Source: an uncultured Eubacterium sp. (GTDB taxonomy: Bacteria > Bacillota > Clostridia > Lachnospirales > Lachnospiraceae). From it: 47,053 nucleotides of DNA. The position numbers were made by a program, and so were the translations under genes. This document shows positions 17,178 through 27,184 of this stretch, in pieces. The stretch spans positions 204 to 47,256 of the forward strand of contig CAJTXO010000024.1 of NCBI GenBank assembly GCA_910583555.1, read 5' to 3'. Numbering within the stretch: the first letter of the stretch is position 1; each line of letters opens with the position of its first letter. Under the pieces are notes generated by a model. That model worked only from the letters and a program-made list of their open reading frames with translations. It did no database searches and was not told the DNA's origin.

Positions 17178-18125
17178 ATGAAGAGAGCATTAATTATCGG
17201 CGGAGCCGGATTTGTGGGACAGTATTTAGCGGATTATCTGCAAAAGGATTGCGGATATGAGGTCTGTTCCACGAAAATGAAAAATGAGGAGCTTCCCGAT
17301 ACCGATTATGAAGTAAAAGACATGAACCTCCTCGTGAAGGAAGAGGTGGAGGCGGTCGTGGAGCAGGTTGACCCGGATGTGATCTTTCATCTGGCGGCAC
17401 AGAGTTCGGTGGCCGTTTCGTGGTCGAATCCACAGCTTACGGTGGATGTCAATATAAAGGGGACGATCCAGCTTTTGGATGTGCTGAAGGAGCGCCAGTT
17501 TAAGGGCGGTGTCCTGTTGATCGGCTCCGGTGAGGAGTACGGGCGCATTCTGCCCGAGGAGGTGCCGATCGTGGAAGATACGGTACTTCGGCCGGGAAAT
17601 ATTTACGCGGCGACGAAGAGCTGCCAGAATATGATCGCCGGCATTTATGCGAAGGCATACGGCCTGCACCTCGTGATGGTGCGCGCGTTTAATCATGTGG
17701 GGCCGAAACAGTCCCCGCAGTTCGTCGTCTCGGATTTCTGCAAACAGGTGGCAGAGGTGGAGATGGGACTGCGGGAGCCGGTCATCCATGTGGGAAATCT
17801 CAAGGCGAAGCGCGATTTTACGGATGTCCGTGATGTTGTCGCCGCCTATGAATGTCTCGTGCGGCTCGGTGAGAGCGGGGAGACGTACAATGTCGGTTCC
17901 GGTATCGCTTACACGATCGAGGATATATTAAATCAGATCATCGCCCTCTCGGGGCGGGAGATCCGCGTCGAGGTAGAGAAAGAGCGTCTCCGGCCGATCG
18001 ATGTTCCGCTCATTGTCGCGGATGTCACGAAAATCAAGGAGCGGACCGGTTGGGAACAGAAGATTTCGCTGGAGCAGACGCTGCGGGATACGCTGGCGTA
18101 CTGGAGAGAGAATCTGGCTGAGTAG
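17178..18125 (+). CDS. rmd: GDP-4-keto-6-deoxy-D-mannose reductase (GDP-D-rhamnose synthase)
   Basis: An extended SDR protein of 315 residues with IIGGAGFVGQYLADYL at the start, HLAAQSSVAVSW, the LIGSGEEYG motif, the catalytic YAATK, and FNHVGPKQSPQFVVSDF. These features and its place right after gmd fit Rmd (EC 1.1.1.281), which reduces the 4-keto group to give GDP-D-rhamnose. A GDP-L-fucose synthase would be less likely, because its usual motifs are absent and SSVAVSW with GPxQSPxFV is Rmd-like. The start at ATG 17178 follows GAGGGGA; ATG 17166 lies upstream of that site. Confidence in the Rmd assignment is good but stereochemistry is inferred. Confidence 0.85.
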   Translation: MKRALIIGGAGFVGQYLADYLQKDCGYEVCSTKMKNEELPDTDYEVKDMNLLVKEEVEAVVEQVDPDVIFHLAAQSSVAVSWSNPQLTVDVNIKGTIQLLDVLKERQFKGGVLLIGSGEEYGRILPEEVPIVEDTVLRPGNIYAATKSCQNMIAGIYAKAYGLHLVMVRAFNHVGPKQSPQFVVSDFCKQVAEVEMGLREPVIHVGNLKAKRDFTDVRDVVAAYECLVRLGESGETYNVGSGIAYTIEDILNQIIALSGREIRVEVEKERLRPIDVPLIVADVTKIKERTGWEQKISLEQTLRDTLAYWRENLAE

Positions 18126-18162
18126 ATTTACGTAGAGTTTGGAGAGGGAAAGGAAGAGTAGT

Positions 18163-19854
18163 ATGGGTCGAACGGAGAATTATGAGCGGTGGCTGGCACA
18201 TGTAAAGGAAGCCGATGTATTAGAGGAACTGGAGAGCATACGCGGGAACGAGGAAGAGATCAATGACCGCTTTTACCGGGAACTGGAATTTGGTACCGGA
18301 GGATTGCGCGGTGTGATCGGTGCGGGGACGTACCGGATGAATGTTTACACGGTGGCAAAGGCGACGCAGGGGTACAGCAACTACCTGACGAAGACCGTGA
18401 AAACGGGGGCGTCATCGAGTCCTTCGGTGGCGATCGCGTATGACAGCCGGAATAAGTCGGATCTGTTCGCGATGACGGCGGCGGGTGTGTTTGCCGCGAA
18501 TGGCATCCAGGTTTATCTGTATCAGGAACTGATGCCGACGCCGTGTCTTTCCTATGCGGTGCGCGCGCTCCACTGTGATGGCGGCATCGTGGTGACGGCG
18601 AGCCATAATCCGGCGAAGTACAATGGCTATAAAGTGTATGGATCGGACGGCTGCCAGATCACGCTGGAGGCAGCGGAGGCGATACTGAAAGAGATTGACG
18701 GCGTGGACGTGTTTGACGATGTAAAGTCAGTCGATTTCGAACAGGGCTGTGAGTCGGGGGCGATCCAGTTTATCGACCAGAGTGTTACGACCGGGTTTAT
18801 CGACGCCGTGTCGGAGCGGGCGCTGAACCCGTCCGAGATCGATAAGGATGTATCGATCGTCTACACGCCGTTAAATGGCACAGGACGCTATCCGGTGACC
18901 AGGTGCCTGCGGGAGAACGGATATACAAAGATCACGATACCGGCTGAACAGGAAATGCCGGACGGCAATTTTACGACGTGTCCGTATCCGAACCCGGAGA
19001 TCCGGGAGGCGCTCGAGGTTGGACTGAAAAAGGCGAAAGAGATCGGGAGCGACCTGCTGCTCGCGACTGACCCGGACTGTGACCGCGTCGGTGTCGCGGT
19101 GGCGAAGGGAGACGGTGAGTACCAGCTGATCTCCGGAAATCAGATGGGGATCCTGCTTTTTGACTATATCTGCCGCACGAGGCAGGCAAACGGTACGATG
19201 CCGGAGCGGCCGGTGGCGGTAACGACGATCGTTTCCACGAAAATGATCGATCAGATCGCCAGGCATTACGGCGTCGAGGTGAAGCGTGTGCTGACCGGGT
19301 TTAAATTTATCGGAGAGCAGATCGGCTTCTTAGAGGAAAAAGGAGAAGAGGATCGTTATATCTTCGGTTTTGAGGAGAGTTACGGCTATCTGAGCGGCGG
19401 ACATGTGCGGGATAAGGACGGGGTAAATGCGTCCCTGTTGATCTGTGAGATGTTTGCCCACTATAAAGCGAAAGGACGCTCCCTCATCCAGGTTTTGGAT
19501 TCTTTGTATGAGGAATACGGATATTTTCAGGAGTCACTGCAGTCGATCACGTTTGAGGGCGCGAGCGGGGCAAAGAAAATGGCGGATCTGATGGAGAAGT
19601 TCCGCACGGAGCCGCCGGCAAAAATTGCCGGATATAACGTCCTTGGCGTAAAAGACTACGAAAAGGGCGTGGGAGAACTGCCGAAATCAAATGTTCTTGA
19701 GTTTAATATGGAGCAGGATGTAAACGTGCTCGTGCGCCCGTCCGGTACGGAGCCAAAGATCAAGATGTACTATCTGGTGAAGGGCAGCAGCGAAGCACAG
19801 GGCAAAACGATCGTTTCCTCTTTGGAGGAATACTTCACGGACGTATGCGGGTGA
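18163..19854 (+). CDS. Phosphohexomutase (phosphomannomutase/phosphoglucomutase)
   Basis: A 563-residue alpha-D-phosphohexomutase. The phosphoserine loop is TASHNP (Ser 147), the magnesium loop ATDPDCDRVG, the sugar-specificity loop GFEESYGYLSG and the phosphate-binding RPSGTEPKIKMYY near the C-terminus. The length and the N-terminal ELEFGTGGLRG are typical of the PgcA/PMM-PGM group in Firmicutes. Here it most likely makes mannose-1-phosphate for ManC, and possibly glucose-1-phosphate for CDP-glucose. The start at ATG 18163 follows AAAGGAAG; TTG 18139 is too far upstream. Its 3' end overlaps the next gene by 10 bases, suggesting coupling. Confidence 0.9.
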   Translation: MGRTENYERWLAHVKEADVLEELESIRGNEEEINDRFYRELEFGTGGLRGVIGAGTYRMNVYTVAKATQGYSNYLTKTVKTGASSSPSVAIAYDSRNKSDLFAMTAAGVFAANGIQVYLYQELMPTPCLSYAVRALHCDGGIVVTASHNPAKYNGYKVYGSDGCQITLEAAEAILKEIDGVDVFDDVKSVDFEQGCESGAIQFIDQSVTTGFIDAVSERALNPSEIDKDVSIVYTPLNGTGRYPVTRCLRENGYTKITIPAEQEMPDGNFTTCPYPNPEIREALEVGLKKAKEIGSDLLLATDPDCDRVGVAVAKGDGEYQLISGNQMGILLFDYICRTRQANGTMPERPVAVTTIVSTKMIDQIARHYGVEVKRVLTGFKFIGEQIGFLEEKGEEDRYIFGFEESYGYLSGGHVRDKDGVNASLLICEMFAHYKAKGRSLIQVLDSLYEEYGYFQESLQSITFEGASGAKKMADLMEKFRTEPPAKIAGYNVLGVKDYEKGVGELPKSNVLEFNMEQDVNVLVRPSGTEPKIKMYYLVKGSSEAQGKTIVSSLEEYFTDVCG

Positions 19855-22610
19855 TTAGAAAAAACTGGATGATGAGAAATAAGAAGCAAAAAGGGGTTCT
19901 GTTTTTGCTTCTATTTTCTATTGCCTTTTTGGGGATCTATCTGTGCACATATGCGCTGTTTTTCCAAAAGGGCAAAAGTTTTATCTGGAATTATGACGGT
20001 ATCAAGCAGCATTTCGCGTCGCTCGTCTATCTCGGACGGTACTACCGGGAACTGGCGGGGGCGTTTTTGCAAGGGGATTTTGCGCTTCCGATGTTTGACT
20101 TCTCGATCGGAATGGGAGAAGATATCATTACGACGCTGAACTTTTATGGACTGGGCGATCCGCTCACGTTGTTTTCGGCTCTTGTGCCCGAAAACAACAT
20201 GGAGTCGTTATACAATTTTCTCGTGATCTTTCGTATGTATCTGGCGGGTCTGTCATTTGCCTGGATGTGCCTGCAGCGTGGAAAACGTTATAGTGCCGCG
20301 TTTATCGGGGCGCTGATCTACGCGTTTTCGGGGTATGCGCTGCATGTGGCCGTGAAGCATCCGTTTTTTGTCATTCCGATGATCTTTCTTCCACTCTCGG
20401 TCGTCGGGTTGGAGCGCGCGCTCGATCAAAAGAAGCTGTCACTTTTGATTACAATGGTGTTTTTCACCGCTTTAAATGGATTTTACTTTTTTTATATGAA
20501 TACGGTGTTCCTCGTTCTGTATGCGGCCGTCCATCTGCTCTGCCAGAGGGCGGGGGGGATGGAGTGGCTGAAGGGGATCGTTAGGTGCGCGGCTGCTTAC
20601 GCGGTCGGAATCTCGATGGCCGCCGTGATCTTTTTGCCGACAGCCGTTTCCTTTTTGACCGGAACGAGGAGCGAGAGTGCGGTTGATCCGGGAAATCTTC
20701 TGCATTTTGATGTTTCGCGTTATCTCAATATGGCGGCGCGGGCGATCGGGGCGCCGAGGATCACCTGGGATTATCTGGGACTCGTTTCTCTCGTGCTTCC
20801 GGCGCTCGTCGTTTTGATGGCGCGTTCGTTTCGAAAGCATACAGAATTAAAAGTAAATATAATTATTTGGACGGTGTTGATGCTCCTGCCTCTGGGCGGC
20901 TATGTGATGAACGGGTTTTCCTATGTGTCCGGTCGCTTTTTGTATCTCGTGGCCTTTGTGTATGTGATGGGGACGGTAGAGGTGCTGCCGGAGCTGCTCT
21001 CCCTGAGTAAGAGGGACATTAAGCTCTGCTCGGGGGCGGGAATCGCTTACTGGGCGGTATTTCTGACGACGAGAGATGGCGGATTTTATGAGGGGTTTGG
21101 ACTGCTCATGCTCGCGTTGACGCTGTCCCTTTTATTTTTCGGCTGGTTCCGCCGTCTGGAACAGGGATGGAAATTTTCGCTGCTTACGGTGCTGATTGCA
21201 CTGAATATTATAGGAAACGGCTGGCTTCTGTTTGGGGCGCAGGGCTATGTCAAAGAGTTTGAGGATGCGGGAACAGCGCTGAAGACACTGCGAAAGGCGC
21301 CGGAGAATGAGGCGGTGGTTCAGGAGGAGTCGCCAGGTCAGGAAGTTGGTTCGTTTTACCGCGTCGCCTCTTCGGTGTGTACGAGTGAGAATGCGGCGAT
21401 GGTAAATGGAAATTACGGGGTATCGAGTTATTTTTCGATGTCAAATCCCAACCGCATCCGCTATCTGCTGGAGATGGATAACGGCGGCGTGCTCGACAGT
21501 ATGTTTAAGATTGCGGGGATGGACGGGAGGACGGCGCTGTTAGCGCTGGCATCGGTTCGATACTACGCGGTGCCGGAAGAGGATTGGCAGGGTGATGTAC
21601 CCTATGGATTTAAACTTGTGAAAGAGTATGATAGGGACTTGAAACGGTATGGGTTGTATGAAAATCAGAATTTCCTGCCGCTCGGCATCACGTTTGACAG
21701 TTACGTGTGTGAGTCGGACGCGCGGGATATGAGCGGTCTGGAGAAACAGGATCTCATGCTGAAAACGGTCGTTTTGGAAGAGGAAGTGTCCGGGATCAGG
21801 AAAGTGAATGGGACGCAGCAGACAGAGGCGGGGAGCCAGAGTGAGAAGGAAGCGGGACGTGAAGTTCAGCTGGACACCGGGGTGCGGGAAGTTCCGTTTA
21901 CAATTGTGCCGGATGATGGTGTCGAGTTGAAGGGGGAGACGTTCCACATCAAAGAGGGCGGTACCGGAGTGACGATAGAATGGGAGGCCGAAGCGGCCGG
22001 CGAATATTACGTTTGTCTGGGAAATTATGAAATAAGCAGCAGGAATCGCTCATATTGTGACATTACGATGAGCTGCCAGGAGAGAAAAAAGACGATACGG
22101 GCGCTGAAAGATACATGGAACTGGTATTTTGGACGGGAAAAATATTTGTTAAATATGGGTTTGATAGAGAAAGGGGACGATCCGTACGAGAGTTGCTGCA
22201 TCCGCTTCCGAACGGCGGGAACGTTCTCGAAATCCGATCTGAAGCTCTATGTCCAGACGATGGAGCAGTATGAGGACGCCGCCGCCAAACGGCGGGAGGA
22301 TGTGCTCGAGCAGGTGTCGATCGGGAAAAACCGAGTGAGCGGTGAGATTTCGCTGGAGGAAAAGAAGCTGTTGTTTTTGTCAATCCCGTACAGCGAGGGC
22401 TGGCGGGCGAGCGTGGACGGACAGGAGGCCAGGCTTCTCCGGGCCGATACGGCTTATATCGCACTTGAACTCGAGCCGGGCCGGCATCAGGTCGTACTTT
22501 CGTATACGACGCCGTATATCCGGATGGGTGGCTGTTTGAGCGTGCTCGGGTGGCTTGCATTTGCTTATTATCAATGGATGAGTCGAAGGGAGAAGAGACG
22601 TGGAGTATAA
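19845..22610 (+). CDS. YfhO-family membrane protein, putative GT-C glycosyltransferase (second copy)
   Basis: A 921-residue protein with a basic N-terminus and a first helix at about 17-40. An acidic loop FIWNYDGIKQHF and the family-typical DFSIGMGEDIITTLNFYGLGDPL (split by position about 80-102) follow, then about a dozen helices. There is a large extracytoplasmic domain (about 480-880) and a last helix. Near the C-terminus, PYSEGWRASVDGQEARLL and PGRHQVVLSYTTP are the YfhO signature. It overlaps the phosphohexomutase gene, and its own stop overlaps the next start. The exact start (ATG 19845, GTG 19851 or ATG 19869) is uncertain as no well-spaced ribosome site is present. Probable role: transfer of a polyprenyl-phosphate sugar to the wall polymer; acceptor unknown. 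Confidence 0.8.
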   Translation: MRVIRKNWMMRNKKQKGVLFLLLFSIAFLGIYLCTYALFFQKGKSFIWNYDGIKQHFASLVYLGRYYRELAGAFLQGDFALPMFDFSIGMGEDIITTLNFYGLGDPLTLFSALVPENNMESLYNFLVIFRMYLAGLSFAWMCLQRGKRYSAAFIGALIYAFSGYALHVAVKHPFFVIPMIFLPLSVVGLERALDQKKLSLLITMVFFTALNGFYFFYMNTVFLVLYAAVHLLCQRAGGMEWLKGIVRCAAAYAVGISMAAVIFLPTAVSFLTGTRSESAVDPGNLLHFDVSRYLNMAARAIGAPRITWDYLGLVSLVLPALVVLMARSFRKHTELKVNIIIWTVLMLLPLGGYVMNGFSYVSGRFLYLVAFVYVMGTVEVLPELLSLSKRDIKLCSGAGIAYWAVFLTTRDGGFYEGFGLLMLALTLSLLFFGWFRRLEQGWKFSLLTVLIALNIIGNGWLLFGAQGYVKEFEDAGTALKTLRKAPENEAVVQEESPGQEVGSFYRVASSVCTSENAAMVNGNYGVSSYFSMSNPNRIRYLLEMDNGGVLDSMFKIAGMDGRTALLALASVRYYAVPEEDWQGDVPYGFKLVKEYDRDLKRYGLYENQNFLPLGITFDSYVCESDARDMSGLEKQDLMLKTVVLEEEVSGIRKVNGTQQTEAGSQSEKEAGREVQLDTGVREVPFTIVPDDGVELKGETFHIKEGGTGVTIEWEAEAAGEYYVCLGNYEISSRNRSYCDITMSCQERKKTIRALKDTWNWYFGREKYLLNMGLIEKGDDPYESCCIRFRTAGTFSKSDLKLYVQTMEQYEDAAAKRREDVLEQVSIGKNRVSGEISLEEKKLLFLSIPYSEGWRASVDGQEARLLRADTAYIALELEPGRHQVVLSYTTPYIRMGGCLSVLGWLAFAYYQWMSRREKRRGV

Positions 22611-25266
22611 ATATCGGTTTTCCGTAGTGATCCCGGTGTATCATGTGGCGGATTATCTGGCAGAGACGTTGGATTCGGTTATTTCACAGGATATCGGTTT
22701 TACCGAGCATATCCAGGTCATCCTCGTAAATGACGGGAGCCCGGATGACAGCGAGTCGATCTGCCTGTCCTATCAGAAGCGTTATCCGCATAATATCGTC
22801 TATGTCAAACAGGAAAACGCCGGGGTGAGCGCGGCGAGGAACCACGGCGTGAAATATGTCGAGGGAAAATATGTAAATTTTCTCGATGCGGATGATAAAT
22901 GGGCGAAAAACAGTTTTCGCGCCGTTTTTAATTTTTTTGAAAAACATTATGAGAAGATCGATCTCGTTTCCTGTCGCCAGAAATTTTTCGGGACAAGGGA
23001 TGAAAATCACTGGCTGGCGTTTAAGTATGAGAACGGCAGCCGGATCATTGATATTTTAGATAAATATAACTATATCCAGATGCATGTGACGGCGTCGTTT
23101 GTCAAATCAGAAGTGCTCGCGCACCATTCGTTTGATGAGAACCTCAAATTTTCCGAGGACGCCAAGTTTGTAAACTCGGTCATACTCGATAAGCTGAAGT
23201 ACGGCGTGGTGTCGGACGCGCTGCATTTCTACCGGAAGCGGGTCAACGCGTCGTCGGCCGTGCAGAATAAGGGGATATCGAAAGAATGGTATTTGGACAC
23301 GCCGAAGCACTATTATCTGGAGCTGATCCGGGAGTCCCTTGAGAAGTACGGCACGGTACTATTATACGTACAGTACCTGATCCTCTATGATTTCCAGTGG
23401 CGGCTGCGCGATGATCTGTCGCGGGTGCTGACAGAAGAAGAGCAGGAGTGGTATGAACAGTGCCTGAAGGAAATGCTGGATCATATGGACGACGACATCA
23501 TCTGTCATTTGGATAAGATGTATGTGGAATATAAAATATTTGCGCTCTCTCTCAAATATGGGCGTGACATTCGGAGGGAACTAAAATACCGGAAAGGGAG
23601 TTTGTACTTTCATCACATCAAGATTTACAGCTTTCAGGCAAAGTCACTGTTTTCTGTCGATGTGCTGGAAGTAAAAGAGGGGATGCTCTATCTGTCCGGC
23701 CGGATCTGGTGTCCGTTCGCGGAGGATACGGAATTTTATTTCCAAAATGAGAGGGGAGAGCAGTTCCCCATCCGTTCGAAGCCGGCCGGGTTTCGAACGG
23801 CGGTGGTATTCGGCCGGGAAATCATGCGCGTGCGGGGATATGAAGTCCGGCTTCCGCTGGCGGAAGTCCGCGAATACCGGGCGTACGCCTCATATCAGAA
23901 GCGATTTCCCCAAAGACTGCAAATCCGCACCGGCAAGTTTTCACATCTGAGCCAGGAAGTAGAGGAACTCTACTATCACGAAGGGGGCTATCTGTTCGGA
24001 TATGAGGAAGAGGAGGGGAAAATCTGCATCCGGCGAAAGCGCTTTTTCCCGCATCTGGCAAAGGAACTGCGTCTGCTGGGGCGATGTGTGAAAGATAAGA
24101 AGTATGAGATTGTCTTGTACCGCGTGCTGTACCATCTCCTGAAACCGTTTCTGCGCAGGGAGCGGTGGATCGTGATGGAGCGCATCCATGTGGCGGGTGA
24201 CAATGCGGAACATTTTTTCCGTTTTCTGGCGGACCATGTGGAAAGGGATGTGAAGGCTTACTTCACGATTTCGGAAGACAGCGCGGATTATAGCCGGATG
24301 AAGCGGTTTGGGCATGTGCTTCCGTTCCGCAAGTTCCGATATAAATTAAATGTACTTTTAGCGAAAAACATCATTTCATCCCAGGGGGAAGATAATATTT
24401 TTAATCCGTGGGATAAAGACAGCATATATATACGCGACCTGTATAAATATAAATTTATATTTCTGCAGCACGGGATCATAAAGGATGATCTGTCGGAGTG
24501 GCTCAATAAGTTCAATAAAAACCTGCATATGTTTGTTACTTCCGCAAAACCGGAATATGAGTCGATCCTGGAGGGGGACTATTTTTATGACGAGTCGGTT
24601 GTAAAGCTGACGGGACTGCCGCGGTACGATAACTTAAATCGTGATATAAGACCTGAAAAATCTCTGATCATCATGCCGACATGGCGTTTTGCCCTGGCTT
24701 GCCGTCTGGATAACAACACAGGAGAGCGGATTTATAACCCTTTGTTCAAAGATTCACTGTTTTTCCGCTTTTACCAGAAACTCATTCAGGACGAGAGGCT
24801 GATCGCGGCACTGAAGCGGAACGGGTATACAGGAAAGTTTTTCCTCCACACACACCACCGCGTGCAGATGAAGGATTTTGAGGACAATGAAACGATCCGG
24901 CTGCTGCGTGACGGCATTGATTATCAGGAAGAGTTTGAGAAAAACGCGCTGCTCGTCACGGATTTTTCCAGTGTGGCGTTTGATTTTGCCTATCTGAAAA
25001 AGCCCGTGATCTACACACAGTTTGACATTGACACATTTTTTCAGGGGCAGGTGTACTCAAAAGGGTATTTTGATTATGAGCGCGACGGGCTGGGGCCAGT
25101 CTGTTATGATTATGAGACGACCGTGCAGACGATCATCGACTACGTTGAGCGGGACTGCCGGCTCGAGGACATTTATGATGAGAGGAGCAGTCGGTTCTAC
25201 CGCTGGTTTGACAGAGAGAACTGTAAACGTGTGTACGAGGAGATCCGTGCACTGGGAAAACCGTGA
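22600..25266 (+). CDS. Fusion of GT2 glycosyltransferase and TagF-type polyol-phosphate polymerase
   Basis: An 888-residue two-enzyme protein. Residues about 5-225 are a GT-A transferase (FSVVIPVYHVADYL, VNDGSPDDS, ENAGVSAARN, metal motif FLDADDKW). Residues about 230-450 form a linker with YRKGSLYFHH and a beta-rich part. Residues about 515-880 are a CDP-glycerol/ribitol phosphotransferase domain (Glyphos_transf) with IFLQHGI, TGLPRYDNL, IMPTWR, FFLHTHHR and VTDFSSVAFDFAYL, whose His and Ser/Asp residues match TagF/TarL active-site motifs. It likely adds a sugar and polymerises or transfers polyol phosphate. The GTG start at 22600 overlaps the previous stop. The linker is also found, without catalytic domains, in the next gene. 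Confidence 0.85.
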   Translation: MEYKYRFSVVIPVYHVADYLAETLDSVISQDIGFTEHIQVILVNDGSPDDSESICLSYQKRYPHNIVYVKQENAGVSAARNHGVKYVEGKYVNFLDADDKWAKNSFRAVFNFFEKHYEKIDLVSCRQKFFGTRDENHWLAFKYENGSRIIDILDKYNYIQMHVTASFVKSEVLAHHSFDENLKFSEDAKFVNSVILDKLKYGVVSDALHFYRKRVNASSAVQNKGISKEWYLDTPKHYYLELIRESLEKYGTVLLYVQYLILYDFQWRLRDDLSRVLTEEEQEWYEQCLKEMLDHMDDDIICHLDKMYVEYKIFALSLKYGRDIRRELKYRKGSLYFHHIKIYSFQAKSLFSVDVLEVKEGMLYLSGRIWCPFAEDTEFYFQNERGEQFPIRSKPAGFRTAVVFGREIMRVRGYEVRLPLAEVREYRAYASYQKRFPQRLQIRTGKFSHLSQEVEELYYHEGGYLFGYEEEEGKICIRRKRFFPHLAKELRLLGRCVKDKKYEIVLYRVLYHLLKPFLRRERWIVMERIHVAGDNAEHFFRFLADHVERDVKAYFTISEDSADYSRMKRFGHVLPFRKFRYKLNVLLAKNIISSQGEDNIFNPWDKDSIYIRDLYKYKFIFLQHGIIKDDLSEWLNKFNKNLHMFVTSAKPEYESILEGDYFYDESVVKLTGLPRYDNLNRDIRPEKSLIIMPTWRFALACRLDNNTGERIYNPLFKDSLFFRFYQKLIQDERLIAALKRNGYTGKFFLHTHHRVQMKDFEDNETIRLLRDGIDYQEEFEKNALLVTDFSSVAFDFAYLKKPVIYTQFDIDTFFQGQVYSKGYFDYERDGLGPVCYDYETTVQTIIDYVERDCRLEDIYDERSSRFYRWFDRENCKRVYEEIRALGKP

Positions 25267-25280
25267 AAGGGGGGATCCCG

Positions 25281-26432
25281 ATGGGAAAAAAGAATATTGC
25301 TGGGAAATGTAAAGATGCGGATTTTCGCGGCATAGACCCATCTGTTTCCCTCGTCATCCTCTGCGGGGAAACGCCAGGTGGGAAAGGCCATATCGCATCG
25401 GTCGAAGAGCATTATGATTATGCCGTGGCCGATCCGCGCCGTATCCTGCTGCGCCGCGCGGGGTGGAAGTCATTGGAGGAGGCGGGAGAGGCGACGGACT
25501 TTTTTTCCATCTGCCGCCTGTTCTTAGAAGAACCGCGATTTTATGCGCAGCCGCAGACGCAGGTGGACAGGCAGGCAAACACACAGCCAGGCAAGCAGTT
25601 AAACTCAAAAGCGATGGGCGGTTACGAGAACATCATCGATCAGACCGTGCAGACTTACGGGGAATTTCTTCCGTTTTTTCAGTGCCTTCTGTTACAAGAT
25701 CTGGTGCCGCGGTTAATGACGAAACAGACATGCCGTGAGATGGGAGTGGACGAGGATTTGCTCCGCCGGCTGCTAGAGAAGTTCGACGACGATATGATCG
25801 CCGGCTGCGGCATACCGGAAGACATACTGATCCGTATCCTTTCCTTTAAATATCAGACGAATATTTGTGAGAAACTCGTATACCGCAGCGGAAAGCTGAA
25901 GTATGAAAATCTGTCCATCGTGCCGTTAAAAGAGATTCCGTTCGTTGTGGATCACATGTCATGCAGTGACGGCATGTGCCAATTGGAGGGCAGTGTAATA
26001 AGGCCGCTAGAAAGCATTGCGGCCTCGCCGCTGGAAGGCATCGCAGCCTCGCCGTACAAAGGCAACCCGATCGAGTACTACTATGCGGATAACCGGAACC
26101 GCCATTACGAGATCGGGTGGGAGGATGGAGAGGAACTGTATTTTTTAGGGGAGCGCATGCGGACGAGGAAACGGTTTACGGCGCGGTTCCAGGTGGGTTC
26201 GAAAACCGGTGGCATACGTTTCATGTACCGCTACAAAAACGCGTTTCAGGCCAGGATCCGCATGGTCTTTTCCGACACGATCGGGCTCAATGAGGATGGG
26301 CGCCGGAATACGGCCGTTCTCGGCAGATATTATGTGAAGCTCGAGAAGCGGATCTTATTTGCGGCGCCGCTGCATTGGAAAACGAAATTAAAGCTTTTCT
26401 TTACATTTTCGTTAAAAAGCATTAAAATGTAA
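25281..26432 (+). CDS. Stand-alone relative of the linker region of the GT2-TagF fusion; function unknown
   Basis: I recognise no enzyme in this 383-residue protein. Its residues from about 108 onward align by eye with residues about 230-450 of the upstream GT2-TagF fusion. Both have a Tyr-Gly followed by a Gln-Leu-Leu/Asp-Leu pattern, an acidic FDDDMI against MDDDII, LSFKY against LSLKY, and YRSGKLKYENL against YRKGSLYFHH. A beta-rich stretch follows, in which both restart with a Met and a LxG motif. The GT2 nucleotide-binding and DxD motifs and the phosphotransferase motifs are absent. The N-terminal 100 residues are unlike anything I know. The start at ATG 25281 follows AGGGGGG; it lies 14 bases after the fusion gene. 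It may be a binding or scaffold subunit, or a decaying duplicate. Confidence 0.65.
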   Translation: MGKKNIAGKCKDADFRGIDPSVSLVILCGETPGGKGHIASVEEHYDYAVADPRRILLRRAGWKSLEEAGEATDFFSICRLFLEEPRFYAQPQTQVDRQANTQPGKQLNSKAMGGYENIIDQTVQTYGEFLPFFQCLLLQDLVPRLMTKQTCREMGVDEDLLRRLLEKFDDDMIAGCGIPEDILIRILSFKYQTNICEKLVYRSGKLKYENLSIVPLKEIPFVVDHMSCSDGMCQLEGSVIRPLESIAASPLEGIAASPYKGNPIEYYYADNRNRHYEIGWEDGEELYFLGERMRTRKRFTARFQVGSKTGGIRFMYRYKNAFQARIRMVFSDTIGLNEDGRRNTAVLGRYYVKLEKRILFAAPLHWKTKLKLFFTFSLKSIKM

Positions 26433-26464
26433 CAAGAAAAGAAAAGGAGGATCTGGGGAACACT

Positions 26465-27175
26465 ATGATTTACGGAGTTGTACTGGCGGGAGGTGTCGGG
26501 AGCCGGATGGGCGATATGGGAAAGCCGAAGCAGTATCTGCTTCTCGGGGACAAGCCAATCCTGATCCACACGCTGGAAAAATTTTATATGCAGAGTGAGT
26601 TTGCGCAGGTTTTGGTACTCTGTCCGTCCGAGTGGCTGACGCATACGAAAAATCTCATACGAAAATATATGAAGGACGATGTCAGCCGGATCGTCGTGCT
26701 GGCGGGCGGGGATACCCGGAACGAGACGATCATGAACGCGATCGCCTATATCGAGTCGGAGGGGAATCTAAATGATGAGACGATCATCGTCACGCACGAT
26801 TCGGTGCGTCCGTTCGTCACGCAGCGCATTTTAGAGGAAAATATCCGCTACGCCAGAGAATACGGCGCCTGTGACACGGCGGTGGCCGCGACGGACACGA
26901 TCGTGTGCAGCGAGGACAATGTGCTGATCAGCGAGATCCCGGAGCGGCGCAGGATGTATCAGGGACAGACGCCGCAGACGTTCCAGGCCCTGAAACTGAA
27001 GCGGTTATACAATGAGCTGAGTGACGAAGAGAAGGCGCTGCTCACCGACGCGGCGAAGATTTTCGTGATGAAAGGCGAAAAGGTCCATATCGTCGAAGGC
27101 GAAGTATTTAATATTAAAATTACGTATCCGTACGACCTGAGGGTGGCGGAAGCGCTCATACATGACGGGAAATAG
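26465..27175 (+). CDS. tarI: Ribitol-5-phosphate cytidylyltransferase (TarI/IspD family)
   Basis: It makes CDP-ribitol from CTP and D-ribitol-5-phosphate (EC 2.7.7.40). The 236-residue IspD-fold protein starts with VVLAGGVGSRMG and PKQYLLLGDKPILIHT, has the GGDTRNETI segment, HDSVRPFVT, and YQGQTPQTF near residue 165, as in Staphylococcus TarI. IspD itself is similar, but the DSVRPF/YQGQTPQTF details and the tarJ and tarL-like genes directly downstream favour TarI. A good ribosome site (AAAGGAGG) lies 14 bases before ATG 26465, with a closer GGGGAA. It is the first gene of a tarIJL-like set. Confidence 0.9.
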   Translation: MIYGVVLAGGVGSRMGDMGKPKQYLLLGDKPILIHTLEKFYMQSEFAQVLVLCPSEWLTHTKNLIRKYMKDDVSRIVVLAGGDTRNETIMNAIAYIESEGNLNDETIIVTHDSVRPFVTQRILEENIRYAREYGACDTAVAATDTIVCSEDNVLISEIPERRRMYQGQTPQTFQALKLKRLYNELSDEEKALLTDAAKIFVMKGEKVHIVEGEVFNIKITYPYDLRVAEALIHDGK

Positions 27176-27184
27176 GAGGATCGT

